Translations under genes and position numbers: made by a program
From: CAVUOA01 sp963742955
GTDB taxonomy: Bacteria; Bacteroidota; Ignavibacteria; Tepidaquicellales; OLB5
Length of the DNA: 64,000 nt
Assembly (NCBI GenBank): GCA_963742955.1
Contig: CAVUOA010000009.1
Span: 186,001 to 250,000 of the forward strand
Direction: 5' to 3'
The notes under the pieces: model-generated
Databases searched by the model: none
Told to the model about the DNA's origin: nothing
Seen by the model: the letters and a program-made list of their open reading frames with translations, nothing else
In this document: in pieces, positions 10,183 through 19,001 of the stretch
Position numbering within the stretch: the stretch's first letter is position 1
Layout: every line of letters starts with the position of its first letter

Positions 10183-11469
10183 TTATCCGCAAACCTGTTT
10201 AAATACTCTAAGGAAGTTTAATCCCAGTATTTTTCTTATATCCTGTTCTGTATATCCGCGTTCAACTAGCTTTTTGGTTATTATGGGATAGCATGTTGCA
10301 TCATAAAGCTCATTCGGAGTGAAAATTCCTCCGTCAAAGTCAGAACCGAGTCCTACATAATCGATACCAACAAGCTTAACTATATAATCTATGTGGTCAA
10401 TCAGCTCGTCAATCGGTGTTCCTTTATTAGTATAATTTTCCTGAAGGTATTTATAACGTTCATCATTAAAGCCGATTAAATCATCTCCGTATTGTTCCTC
10501 AAGCGGTTTGAGGGCTTTTTTGTATTTATTATGAATTGCCTGCACCTGTCCCGGCTGCGAGTTTGCATCGATGAATTTACAGTAAAAGTTAACGCAGATT
10601 ATTCCGCCGGATTTTGCAATGGCCTGTATCTGGTCATCTTTCAGGTTGCGGTAATGTGCTGAGAGGTTATATACATCAGAATGCGAAGCAATAATGGGGG
10701 CTGTACTGGTGTTTACAACATCCCAGAACGCAGTTTCGCCAAGGTGGGAAACATCAACCATCATTCCAAGCTCATTCATTCTCTTTACAACATCTATACC
10801 AAAATCCGTTAATCCGCCTTTTTTACCCCGTTCAGTTTCATCTCTGGCGGAAACGCCTATTGCATTGCTTGTATTCCATGTAAGTCCTAAATATCTTACA
10901 CCCCTGTCATAAATCGTAATAAGATTATCCATTGAGCCTTCAATTATGTTTCCGCCTTCTGCGCCCATAAGACCGCAGAATTTACCTTCGTTAACGCGTT
11001 TCATAAGCTCTTCGTAGTTCTTTGCTATAAAAAGCTCGTCGGGCTCTTCATTTTGAAGTTTATCCAGCCTGTCGATTAATCCAATCGCATATTTAAAATC
11101 ATTTCTTTTTACAGCTTCGGGTACATATATTGAAAATATCTGCACATCAAGTCCGCCTTTTTTCCATTTAACAAGGTCTGATTGTGTGGAGGAGTTTTCC
11201 TTTGTCATATCAGCGCCTTCCATTACGACGGGCATCATAATATCGTTGTGGGTATCGATAACAATTGCATCATAATGGAGCTTAAAAGCGTCTTTTTCCA
11301 GGTCCGGAAATTTGTTTACAGTTGAATCCATTTTGGGGGAGTTTAACTTTTGTTCGACAGAATCGGTTTTTACTATAACATTTTCTTTCTTTTCATTGCT
11401 TCCTGAAGTAAAGCATGTGAAATTCTGCAGTAAAAATACCGCAAATAATAAGATTAATATTTTTTTCAC
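10183..11469 (-). CDS. Membrane dipeptidase (peptidase family M19)
   Basis: Zinc dipeptidase of the renal dipeptidase family, 428 residues. An N-terminal hydrophobic export signal ends near a cysteine (LLQNFTC), which could be a lipid attachment site although the residue before it (Thr) is not typical. The zinc site begins with IDTHND. The bridging glutamate is probably in CGLMGAEGG, and later ligands are in MVDVSHLGE and IIASHSDV; the C-terminal signature is YVGLGSDFDGG. Known members hydrolyse dipeptides outside the cytoplasmic membrane, so a role in peptide scavenging or wall turnover is likely. It lies directly upstream of dnaG on the same strand, an arrangement that says little about function. 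Confidence 0.9.
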   Translation of the reverse strand: MKKILILLFAVFLLQNFTCFTSGSNEKKENVIVKTDSVEQKLNSPKMDSTVNKFPDLEKDAFKLHYDAIVIDTHNDIMMPVVMEGADMTKENSSTQSDLVKWKKGGLDVQIFSIYVPEAVKRNDFKYAIGLIDRLDKLQNEEPDELFIAKNYEELMKRVNEGKFCGLMGAEGGNIIEGSMDNLITIYDRGVRYLGLTWNTSNAIGVSARDETERGKKGGLTDFGIDVVKRMNELGMMVDVSHLGETAFWDVVNTSTAPIIASHSDVYNLSAHYRNLKDDQIQAIAKSGGIICVNFYCKFIDANSQPGQVQAIHNKYKKALKPLEEQYGDDLIGFNDERYKYLQENYTNKGTPIDELIDHIDYIVKLVGIDYVGLGSDFDGGIFTPNELYDATCYPIITKKLVERGYTEQDIRKILGLNFLRVFKQVCG

Positions 11470-11537
11470 TCTTAAATACAGTTTTGTTTTATTAAATTGA
11501 AAAAATAGTTGTAAAACTATATATTTAGCTAATATAA

Positions 11538-12584
11538 TCTAAAACAGAAATCGCCAAAGAATCATACAAAAATAAATTTGTCCCGGGCAAAATTCTCTTA
11601 ATAAGAACCGATAGAATTGGTGATGTAATCCTGACACTTCCTATTGTAGATACACTGAAACTGAACTACCCCGATTCCGTGATAGATTTCATGGTAAACC
11701 GCAGGATTTTCGAACTTATTAAGGATTACCCAAATATAAACAAAGTTCAATCCATAGAAAAGGATAGTTTGAAAGATATTAAACAGATTTGCAAAGATGG
11801 GAACTACGATTTAGCTATAATTGTAAGACCTCTATTTATAATTGCTCTTGCTGTTTACTTTTCGGGTATAAAAAACAGGTTAGGGACCGGTTACAGGTGG
11901 TATTCGTTTCTGTTTAACATAAAACATTACGAGCACCGCAAATATTCCACTAAGCATGAGCTTGAATACAACCTTGACTTACTCGATGAACTTGGATGCA
12001 AACGGATTGAAAATATGCAGCCAAAACTGAATGTAAGCGATGAATTATTAGGGAAAGTCAAAGGAAAGTTTGTTTCAAAAGGAATAAACATCGAAAAGCC
12101 GTTCATTATAATCCATCCCGGCACGCTTGGCTCAGCAAAGACATGGAACAGTGAAAATTTCAGCAAATTGATTGAATTATTGAAAGGGGACAAAAGATTC
12201 AATTACAATATTTTTGTGACAGGAACAAAAAGTGAAGATAGTATATTAAAGGGTGTAGCTAATAGGTTGGGAAATAAAGGTAACGTATATATTATCAATG
12301 ATTTAGACATTCGGGAATTTGCAGCTTTATGTAAAATGTCAAGATTGTTTGTGAGCAATTCAACTGGACCCATACATATTGCTGCAGCGGTTGGAGCGTT
12401 TTGTGTTGGGTTTTATTCACCCGTGAGGCAGGAAAGCGCAGTGAGATGGGCTCCGTTTACCGATAAAAAGAAAATATTTTCACCTGAATTTACAGAAGGG
12501 GAATCATTAACCAACATAATGAATAAAATCAGACCGGAGGAAGTGAAGAATTTTATTATGAATTTTCTAAACAACAGGAATTAA
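11538..12584 (+). CDS. Glycosyltransferase family 9 (heptosyltransferase-like), start unclear
   Basis: The conserved GT9 N-terminus (PGKILLIRTDRIGDVILTLP) is in frame from about 11583, and the protein continues to the classic C-terminal nucleotide-sugar site (FVSNSTGPIHIAAAVG). GT9 enzymes add heptose or related sugars to lipopolysaccharide or other glycans at the inner membrane. The open frame starts after a stop at 11535-11537 but has no ATG, GTG or TTG before the conserved block. The first standard start, GTG at 11679, would delete the conserved N-terminal strand and loop. A non-standard start or a base error upstream is therefore likely. A DUF3108 envelope gene follows 36 bases downstream. 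Confidence 0.8.
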   Translation, partial: SKTEIAKESYKNKFVPGKILLIRTDRIGDVILTLPIVDTLKLNYPDSVIDFMVNRRIFELIKDYPNINKVQSIEKDSLKDIKQICKDGNYDLAIIVRPLFIIALAVYFSGIKNRLGTGYRWYSFLFNIKHYEHRKYSTKHELEYNLDLLDELGCKRIENMQPKLNVSDELLGKVKGKFVSKGINIEKPFIIIHPGTLGSAKTWNSENFSKLIELLKGDKRFNYNIFVTGTKSEDSILKGVANRLGNKGNVYIINDLDIREFAALCKMSRLFVSNSTGPIHIAAAVGAFCVGFYSPVRQESAVRWAPFTDKKKIFSPEFTEGESLTNIMNKIRPEEVKNFIMNFLNNRN

Positions 12585-12620
12585 ATAAGTATTTAAAACA
12601 GAAATTAAGAAATAAGAAAA

Positions 12621-13430
12621 ATGAAATCGATATTATCAGCTTTAATAATTTTGGCAGTTTTTACAGGAACGGCTTTTTCTCAGAAAGATTCGGTTTTAAA
12701 AGAGTTTAGGACTAACTCAAACAGCGCGTTTTCTTACGGGGAGAGGCTTTCTTTTGAAATATCTTACGGGTTTCTCACTGCTGCAGAGGCATTTATGACC
12801 ATTTCTCCTTCCCCGTTTAATTATAACGGAAGAGACACATACGAAATAAATTTCGATGTTAACTCCCGCTCGAGCTTTGATTTGATATACAAGGTTCGTG
12901 ATAATTACAAAACATATATCGATGCAAAGGGGATATTTCCGTGGAGATTTGAACAGCATATTAACGAAACCAACTATAAAAAGGACTATGAAGCAACCTT
13001 TATACAGGAAAGCTCAAAAGTCTATACAAAAATAAACTATGTTGAAGATAAACATTACCCCGCTCCGCATTATGTTCAGGATTTGATTTCATCTTTCTAT
13101 TATGCAAGAACAATGGATTTCAAGAATTATAAAGTTGGTGATAAATTAGTGATTCCTACTTTCAACAATGATAAAGTCGTTAATCTTACTGTGACATTTC
13201 AGGGCAGGGAAGAGGTTGATGTCGCGGCAGGAAAATTTAAAACATTTATTCTGAAACCGGAACTCTCGGAAGGTTTTACTTCCAAAACATCGGATATTTA
13301 TATCTGGTTAAGCGATGATGACAGGAAAATACCGGTTAAAGTAAAAATGAAAATTGTAATCGGCTCGCTTGTAGCCGAGCTTACTCAATACAGCGGGTTG
13401 AGCGGTCCTCTGGATTCGAAGTTAAATTGA
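12621..13430 (+). CDS. DUF3108 domain secreted protein
   Basis: A 269-residue protein with a signal peptide (hydrophobic about residues 4-18, cleavage after AFSQ). The body is beta-rich with the DUF3108 pattern: GERLSFEISYGFLTAAEAFM, then YNGRDTYEINFDVNSRSSFD, a YKVRDNYKTYID strand and the late VKMKIVIGSLVAELTQY. Family members are uncharacterised envelope proteins that resemble lipid-binding barrel folds. It follows a GT9 glycosyltransferase on the same strand, which suggests an outer-envelope role, but the function is unknown. Confidence 0.8.
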   Translation: MKSILSALIILAVFTGTAFSQKDSVLKEFRTNSNSAFSYGERLSFEISYGFLTAAEAFMTISPSPFNYNGRDTYEINFDVNSRSSFDLIYKVRDNYKTYIDAKGIFPWRFEQHINETNYKKDYEATFIQESSKVYTKINYVEDKHYPAPHYVQDLISSFYYARTMDFKNYKVGDKLVIPTFNNDKVVNLTVTFQGREEVDVAAGKFKTFILKPELSEGFTSKTSDIYIWLSDDDRKIPVKVKMKIVIGSLVAELTQYSGLSGPLDSKLN

Positions 13431-13440
13431 AGAAAATAAT

Positions 13441-13511
13441 AAAGGGATTTAACGCTAATTAAGCAGGGAAACTAATTTAGATTTGGGTAAATCTTTGGCG
13501 AAAATCCCTTT
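13441..13511. terminator. Long inverted repeat between convergent genes
   Basis: A perfect 10-bp inverted repeat, AAAGGGATTT / AAATCCCTTT, spans 13441-13450 and 13502-13511. Part of the interior pairs again (CGCTAA with TTGGCG, and an AGATTTgggtAAATCT hairpin). It lies between the stops of the DUF3108 gene (plus) and the GT2 gene (minus), the expected place for a bidirectional transcript end. Confidence 0.55.
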
Positions 13512-13528
13512 AAAAAATTTGATTTGTA

Positions 13529-14902
13529 TCAGTAATGTTCGGTGGATTCCCAAACAACTTTTTCTTTCATATTCATAAATACCTTGATTGCTCTTATTGT
13601 TGCAAAAAAGTTAATAACATTATCTACAGATATCCTTACAATGCTCAGCAGAGCATATTTCATGCCGTACCAGTTATAAGTAAATACAAACCTGTGAAAC
13701 AGCCTCATAATCATAAATCCCAGGCAAACCCATAATAACACCCATAACAGGCTTCCATTGGGAATTTCAAATTTCATGAGCCTGAATTGAAATATTAGCT
13801 GGAGTATGTTAACCATAAAAAACAAAAAAGCAATATTAAACAGCACCATCATCAGGTTGCTGAATATTGTTTTCCTGTCTCTAAGCAGAAAATATTTGGT
13901 TTTCAGCGAGCCTTCCCATTTATGCATTTTCCAGCTTTGGAAACAAATACCTGCCGTCCAGCGTGAACGCTGTTTTACAGCAGCCCAAAAGTTGTTCGGA
14001 AAATACTCTTTAGTTGCAATTCTTGATTTGCCGTCTTTTTTGTTTGACAGCATGTTAGCAAAAGAGGTTTTGTACCCGAGCTTATGGAGCTTTAAACCAA
14101 GTTCGTAATCTTCTGTTAAGTTAATATCGTTGAATACTCTTCCGAATCTGTTTTCGAGATTGTCAAACACTTCTCTCTTAAATGCCATACCTGTACCTGC
14201 AAAAGGAATAAATGCATTTAATGACTGCCTAACAAGCATGTCTTTTGTATGAACCTCGGCAAAACCGTCACAGTATATTCGGTGAATGAATTTTCCTTTA
14301 CTGTCCTGGATTGGAACTACGGGTATCTGAACTGCGTCTACATTTTGACCGCTTATGATATAATTGAAAAGCTTAAGTGAGTGAGAGTGGATAAAATCCT
14401 CGGAATCATGAACCAGTATTATATCAAATTTCTTACCGCATTCATCTTCAGTATTTTTAATTACGGAATAAACATTGTTAAGATTATCAGCTTTGGTTGT
14501 TGGACCCGGAATAGTGTTTACACAGGTGATAACTTTATTGTTTTTCTTCTGCAGTCTTTTAACAACATTCAGAGTCCCGGTATCATTTGGATAAACTCCA
14601 ACAAATATCTTATAATTGGAGTATTTTATTTTGTATAGGGCATAAGTAATAGTTCTTGCTATCACCCTGTATTCTTTCCATGAGCATATTACAAGTGCTA
14701 TGGAGCTTTCCGGGAATGTTTCTGCTTTTTTAAGGTCGGGGAGTGATTTTTTGTATTTCCATCTGTTTAACCAGTATAGAAAATCTATGATTGTATCATC
14801 AATTCCGCTTATCACTAACAGAACTGTACAAATCCATAAGAGTGAGTGATAAAATTCATTAACCATATTTTTAACACAATAATAGCCCAATAACGTTAGC
14901 AT
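13529..14902 (-). CDS. Membrane glycosyltransferase, family 2
   Basis: A 457-residue processive-type GT2 enzyme. A membrane segment (about 20-40) precedes the GT-A catalytic domain (SIALVICSWKEYRVIARTI), with the DxD-like site VHDSEDF at 165-170, the catalytic-base motif TEDYELG (E264, D265) and QRSRW (Q311-W315). Three or more membrane helices follow (about 340-440). This order is that of NfrB-like and cellulose-synthase-like transferases that make or export a glycan across the inner membrane. The acceptor is unknown. It is a separate transcript from the upstream PAP2 gene, which has its own terminator. Confidence 0.85.
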   Translation of the reverse strand: MLTLLGYYCVKNMVNEFYHSLLWICTVLLVISGIDDTIIDFLYWLNRWKYKKSLPDLKKAETFPESSIALVICSWKEYRVIARTITYALYKIKYSNYKIFVGVYPNDTGTLNVVKRLQKKNNKVITCVNTIPGPTTKADNLNNVYSVIKNTEDECGKKFDIILVHDSEDFIHSHSLKLFNYIISGQNVDAVQIPVVPIQDSKGKFIHRIYCDGFAEVHTKDMLVRQSLNAFIPFAGTGMAFKREVFDNLENRFGRVFNDINLTEDYELGLKLHKLGYKTSFANMLSNKKDGKSRIATKEYFPNNFWAAVKQRSRWTAGICFQSWKMHKWEGSLKTKYFLLRDRKTIFSNLMMVLFNIAFLFFMVNILQLIFQFRLMKFEIPNGSLLWVLLWVCLGFMIMRLFHRFVFTYNWYGMKYALLSIVRISVDNVINFFATIRAIKVFMNMKEKVVWESTEHY

Positions 14903-14955
14903 GTTATTAGCGTATTATTAAGTTATAGATTTTCTCCTTTCTTAATAAATTATAT

Positions 14956-14990
14956 AAATAAAAAAGGGTGGAACATCCCATCCTCTTTTT
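14956..14990 (-). terminator. Rho-independent terminator after the PAP2 gene
   Basis: On the minus strand GGATGG pairs with CCACCC (one wobble) around a 6-base loop, followed by TTTTTATTTA. It lies between the PAP2 stop and the GT2 start, so the two genes are probably separate transcripts. Confidence 0.65.
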
Positions 14991-15066
14991 TGCACTGGAA
15001 TTATGAATATGCAATTAATTTAACCTATGGATATAACTATAAGTTCCAATCTTAAAAAAAATATTT

Positions 15067-15924
15067 TTAAAATTTTAACCTGATTGAGCAGTCAAAATCC
15101 TTACTTGAATTTACAGAAGGATAAATTCCCAATTTATCTGATGAGAGAAATTCATTGGCTATTATGGCAGATATAAATGATACAGAAATAATACTAATTG
15201 TTTTCGAATTATAATTATTCACATCAGGTTTGTTTTCTTCTCCCAGTACCTTATTTTTTAATTTAAAAATTTCATTTCGTAATGAATATACTCCAATTGC
15301 TGAAAGTGAACCCAAAACAGCTCCTCCGAGCACATCAGTGGGGTAATGCATACCGAAATAAACCCTTCCGTAACCTACGATTATTCCCCATATGTATGCA
15401 GGAACATAAACCTGCGGATATTTAGGGTATCTGAGCGCAAGCGACGTTGCTATGGTGAAAGCAATGCTTGTATGTCCAGAAGGGAACGAATAAGGGTCAC
15501 CCAGGATGCCCTTCCTCAGATAGACGTCACTTAAAGTTTTGTATGGTCTTGGTCTTTTAAAAATATATTTTATTCCAGTTGTGAATGTGATTGATGTTGC
15601 CTCAGATACAGCCATCAGAACGCCGGAGTTTTCATCATAAGTATGGTTTTTAGCTCTTCCGTAAGTAAACATTGATATTGGCAGTATTAATCCTACGGGC
15701 AATACTGAATAATCGGTTATAGTAAGTGAAGTATTGAGAAAATCGGACCTGTTATTGTTAATCCTTCTAAAAAGCTTAATATCAAAATTATCCGGGTCTT
15801 GCTTGCTTACCCTTACTCTGCTGCTGTATATATCATTATTATTAAGTGAATCCTGTGAATATACAGTTTGATAACTCAAAATTAGGAGAAATAAGATAAG
15901 GATATCCCGTATTTTATTGTTCAT
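15067..15924 (-). CDS. PAP2-family phosphatase
   Basis: Membrane phosphatase of the PAP2 family, which removes phosphate from lipid or polyprenyl pyrophosphate carriers at the membrane. The three signature motifs are present: KYIFKRPRP, FPSGHTS and RVYFGMHYPTDV. An N-terminal signal (ILILFLLILSYQTVYSQ) and several hydrophobic helices surround them. The frame is open further upstream to 15966, overlapping the transglycosylase, but the ATG at 15924 directly precedes the signal peptide and lies 9 bases after the previous stop, so I chose it. Neighbouring envelope genes (lytic transglycosylase, GT2) suggest a role in lipid-linked glycan or wall precursor recycling; this is inference. Confidence 0.85.
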   Translation of the reverse strand: MNNKIRDILILFLLILSYQTVYSQDSLNNNDIYSSRVRVSKQDPDNFDIKLFRRINNNRSDFLNTSLTITDYSVLPVGLILPISMFTYGRAKNHTYDENSGVLMAVSEATSITFTTGIKYIFKRPRPYKTLSDVYLRKGILGDPYSFPSGHTSIAFTIATSLALRYPKYPQVYVPAYIWGIIVGYGRVYFGMHYPTDVLGGAVLGSLSAIGVYSLRNEIFKLKNKVLGEENKPDVNNYNSKTISIISVSFISAIIANEFLSSDKLGIYPSVNSSKDFDCSIRLKF

Positions 15925-15932
15925 TCTTATAG

Positions 15933-16883
15933 CTAAGGTTTGTAGATTCTTTTGTATTCGTGCCAATAGTAGATAATGCTGCTTACATAATTAACAGGTT
16001 CTTTCCAGTTTGTAAACTCACCGTTTGGCGGTTTTGTACCCCAGATTTTTACATGAAGAGAATCATTATCAGGTCCCAGCATTTTCATTGTTTCTTTAAC
16101 ATTGTCCCAGTCCCAATAATCCTGTCCAAGGTAATAAGCAATTGTCATTGCGTCTTCAACATGGCCGGAACCGGCATTGTAAGCCGCGAGAGCAAATTTA
16201 TATTTATTTGTATCTCCCGCATCATTATAACGGCCAACCAGTGCTGCGTAATAATAAATACCGGCTATCAGATTATTATCTGGTGAGCGGTGGTCATCAA
16301 GATTCAGTGTTTCTTCCAGCTTTTGGCCTGTCTTCGGCATAATCTGCATAAAACCGTATGCTCCTGCACGTGATTCGGCATCAGAGACAAATGCTGATTC
16401 CTGTTTTATCATTGCCAGAATTAAGCGCCAGTCGAGTTTATAATATTTCGCTTCGTTCTTTATTACTTTGCCGTATTCTTCAATGATTTCATCCGAGTTT
16501 CCTTTGAAGAATTTCTGCGCTTTTTGCACATTTTCAGAAATTCTCTCCAGGTTTGGTGTTGTTATAGTATATTTAAGATATTGGTTTTGCGGATTAGAAG
16601 CAAAAATATCAAATATATTCTGCCAGTTATACACCATATCTTCAAGTCTAACTGCAGGTTCGTTTGATACTCTGTTAAAGTAGTCTTCGTAGTTTATGTT
16701 TTCAATGTCATCCGGTTTCTGAACAGGTGAAATTACAGCTTCAGGATTATCTGATTTTTTCTCAATAGTCGATTTACCGGTTTTAAAAGAATTGACTATG
16801 CTCACTGTGATAATTATCACAAGGCTTGAAGCTGCGATTAATATTGCAATATTTGGAATATTTTTGAGTTTTTTAAAGCTCAT
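15933..16883 (-). CDS. Lytic transglycosylase (SLT domain)
   Basis: Peptidoglycan-cleaving enzyme of 316 residues. An N-terminal membrane anchor (IAILIAASSLVIIITVSIV, about 12-30) leads into a low-complexity linker and then a Slt-type domain from about 140. The catalytic glutamate is E162 in AMIKQESAF, followed by the diagnostic AYGFMQIMP and AAYNAGSGHV motifs. Length is in the range of membrane-anchored MltC/E-like or Slt35-like enzymes. It lies just upstream of the PAP2 gene on the same strand and is divergent from the ECF sigma factor gene, whose product might influence it, although no shared promoter element is visible. Confidence 0.9.
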   Translation of the reverse strand: MSFKKLKNIPNIAILIAASSLVIIITVSIVNSFKTGKSTIEKKSDNPEAVISPVQKPDDIENINYEDYFNRVSNEPAVRLEDMVYNWQNIFDIFASNPQNQYLKYTITTPNLERISENVQKAQKFFKGNSDEIIEEYGKVIKNEAKYYKLDWRLILAMIKQESAFVSDAESRAGAYGFMQIMPKTGQKLEETLNLDDHRSPDNNLIAGIYYYAALVGRYNDAGDTNKYKFALAAYNAGSGHVEDAMTIAYYLGQDYWDWDNVKETMKMLGPDNDSLHVKIWGTKPPNGEFTNWKEPVNYVSSIIYYWHEYKRIYKP

Positions 16884-17158
16884 TTAATGTTTACAATTCT
16901 CTCAATGCTGCAGGAGTTTCAATTTTAGTATTTTTTTATAGTTTATGAAATACTATAATGATTAAACAAATATTTAGGCTGCTCATAATATAATCAATAA
17001 AAGTTACGGAAAACCATTGTTTTGATTAAACTTTTTGCGCTTTTGTGTGTCAAACAATATGAAAGTAGGGAATACCTTTTGCGGGCTTGAGCAAGCTGAT
17101 AATAAGAGATGTAAATATTTAATTATTAGTAAATTAACTCAGATTAGAAAAATTCAAG

Positions 17159-17758
17159 TTGGTAACCCTTAAAGACAAAAGCTCGCAATTGTCCGAAAAG
17201 ATTGCCGGAAGTAATTCAGATTCTGAGTTAATTGCTGCATTTAAGAACGGTGATATCAGAGGATATAATGAAATTGTATTAAAATACCAGCAGCAGGTAT
17301 ATTGGGTAATAAGAAAGATGGTGAATTCACATGATGATGCGGATGATCTTACCCAGGAAGTGTTCATTAAAGTATATTCGGCGTTGAAAGATTTCAGGGA
17401 AGAGTCTAATTTATTTACTTGGCTGTACAGGATTGCGTCAAATTACTCAATAAATCACATAAGGAAGATGAAAATCCGCAATACAGTGAGCTTTGAAATC
17501 GTTACTGAACAAGTTGAATCGAAAGATAAGAGGACAGACGAATCAATCGATGAGATCTCACGCAGAAAACTGCTTGAAGAGGCAATTGAAACGCTTCCGG
17601 CGAAACAAAGGGCGGTTTTTAACATGAGATACTATGATGAATTAAGTTATGAAGATATTGCCAAAATTTTGAAGAAGTCAGTAGGGGGCATAAAAGCCAA
17701 CTACTTTCACGCTGTTAAAAAGCTCAGTGAATTTATGAAACCGAAAACAGAAATTTGA
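17159..17758 (+). CDS. ECF-type RNA polymerase sigma factor
   Basis: A 199-residue group 4 sigma factor. Region 2 is clear (DDADDLTQEVFIKVYSALKD, then TWLYRIASNYSINHIRK), as is the region 4 helix-turn-helix (LPAKQRAVFNMRYYDELSY, then EDIAKILKKSVGGIKANYF). Sigma-1.1 and region 3 are absent. The apparent start is TTG at 17159 with no clear Shine-Dalgarno; a start a few codons later would not affect region 2. Two genes follow at 13- and 12-base spacing, a membrane protein likely to be its anti-sigma factor and a small exported protein likely to be a target. This resembles an envelope-stress cassette. Confidence 0.9.
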   Translation: MVTLKDKSSQLSEKIAGSNSDSELIAAFKNGDIRGYNEIVLKYQQQVYWVIRKMVNSHDDADDLTQEVFIKVYSALKDFREESNLFTWLYRIASNYSINHIRKMKIRNTVSFEIVTEQVESKDKRTDESIDEISRRKLLEEAIETLPAKQRAVFNMRYYDELSYEDIAKILKKSVGGIKANYFHAVKKLSEFMKPKTEI

Positions 17759-17771
17759 AAACGGTACTGTA

Positions 17772-18521
17772 ATGAATAATAAATTAAATTTAGAAGAAAT
17801 AAAATTGCTCCTTCCTGATTACATCACAGGTTCGCTTTCTGAGTCAGAAAATAAGAAAGTGGAAGGTGCGATAGCCGCTTCATCTTCTTTAAAAGAAATT
17901 TATCAACAAATGAGAGAAGCGCTTGATTTTGCCCGCTCGATACAGGCAGATGAACCTTCTCCCCAATACTGGGTTAACCTCCTGCCGAGAATTCATGAAA
18001 GATTGGAAGCGAAGGAAAAGAATAATCCTGCTTCATACATTTGGAAAATACTTGTACCCGTTGCAGCTGTTGTATTAATATTTATAATTTACAGAATTTC
18101 TTATAACCCGGAAACAGAGATATCTAAAAATGAGGTAATTAAAAACTACAATGAAAAGCTAGTAACCAAAGATACAACAGAAAAGAAAATAGAGAAGACT
18201 CCAACCCCGGTTCGGAATGAAGAAAACCTTGCAGAAGATAAACAGGCAACTGAAAAACGGCATTATATTAAACGTAAATATAAAGAAAAGGATGAAGATA
18301 ATTTAGCAAATAAGAATAATGAGAATAAAGAAAACAGGGATAACATTAGAAAAGAATTTATCGATAATGATTTAGAATCTGTTGCAGATGTGGATGATTA
18401 TGCAATATTCGGAGCTGGTGTACCGGGTTCAATAGATGATGAAACCGATAATGAACTTGATAAGCTTAACGATAATGAACAAAACGATTTATTGGAAACA
18501 CTTTCAAACAGCAATTTATAA
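17772..18521 (+). CDS. Putative anti-sigma factor, single-pass membrane protein
   Basis: A 249-residue protein starting 13 bases after the ECF sigma gene. The N-terminal about 90 residues are helical and resemble anti-sigma zinc-finger-like domains in shape (LLPDYITGSLSESENKKVEGAI), but the H-x3-C-x2-C zinc motif is missing. One membrane helix follows (YIWKILVPVAAVVLIFIIY, about 97-115). The periplasmic tail is long, highly charged and rich in Lys, Glu, Asn and Asp, with no recognisable domain. Topology and position make it the probable membrane-bound partner that holds the sigma factor inactive; this is inference from context. Confidence 0.65.
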   Translation: MNNKLNLEEIKLLLPDYITGSLSESENKKVEGAIAASSSLKEIYQQMREALDFARSIQADEPSPQYWVNLLPRIHERLEAKEKNNPASYIWKILVPVAAVVLIFIIYRISYNPETEISKNEVIKNYNEKLVTKDTTEKKIEKTPTPVRNEENLAEDKQATEKRHYIKRKYKEKDEDNLANKNNENKENRDNIRKEFIDNDLESVADVDDYAIFGAGVPGSIDDETDNELDKLNDNEQNDLLETLSNSNL

Positions 18522-18533
18522 CTGAGCTATAAA

Positions 18534-19001
18534 ATGTTTAATAAAAATTTCAAAACAATTATAATATTTCTTTTTATTCTTTTGCTCAGCTCCCCAGGCT
18601 TAAAAGCACAGGACAATTTCAGGGATAAAATTGAAAAAATAAAAATTGATAAATTAGTAAATAGATTAGAACTTGATGATAACACGGCTGAACAGTTTAA
18701 AACAAAGTACAAAGATTTCAGTCTTAAGGTTAGAGAACTAAATCAAAAGAGAGTTGCAGCATATAAGCAAATGGTAGAAAACCTTAAAAACGGAAATCCG
18801 GTAGATACACTTGTTAACCAGGTGCTTGATTATGAAAGCCAGCTCTATACTGCGCGTGAAAACTTCTCGGAGGATTTAAAAACAATACTCACACCAAAAC
18901 AAATTGCATTAATGATTGTCTTTGAAAGAAAGTTCAACACAGAATTGAAAAAAATACTGAAAGATTACATGAAGAAAAAACTGCAGAATAATGATGATTA
19001 A
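18534..19001 (+). CDS. Small exported helical protein (Spy/CpxP-like)
   Basis: A 155-residue protein with a clear signal peptide (IIIFLFILLLSSPGLKAQ). The mature part is all-helical and charged, with LELDDNTAEQFKTKYKDF and ILTPKQIALMIVFERKF. That is the shape of periplasmic Spy/CpxP-type proteins, in which LTP/Q-centred helices repeat. In known systems such proteins act as chaperones or sensors in envelope stress. It is the third gene of the sigma/anti-sigma cassette, which fits that role. Its stop overlaps the convergent folC stop by 4 bases. Confidence 0.6.
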   Translation: MFNKNFKTIIIFLFILLLSSPGLKAQDNFRDKIEKIKIDKLVNRLELDDNTAEQFKTKYKDFSLKVRELNQKRVAAYKQMVENLKNGNPVDTLVNQVLDYESQLYTARENFSEDLKTILTPKQIALMIVFERKFNTELKKILKDYMKKKLQNNDD

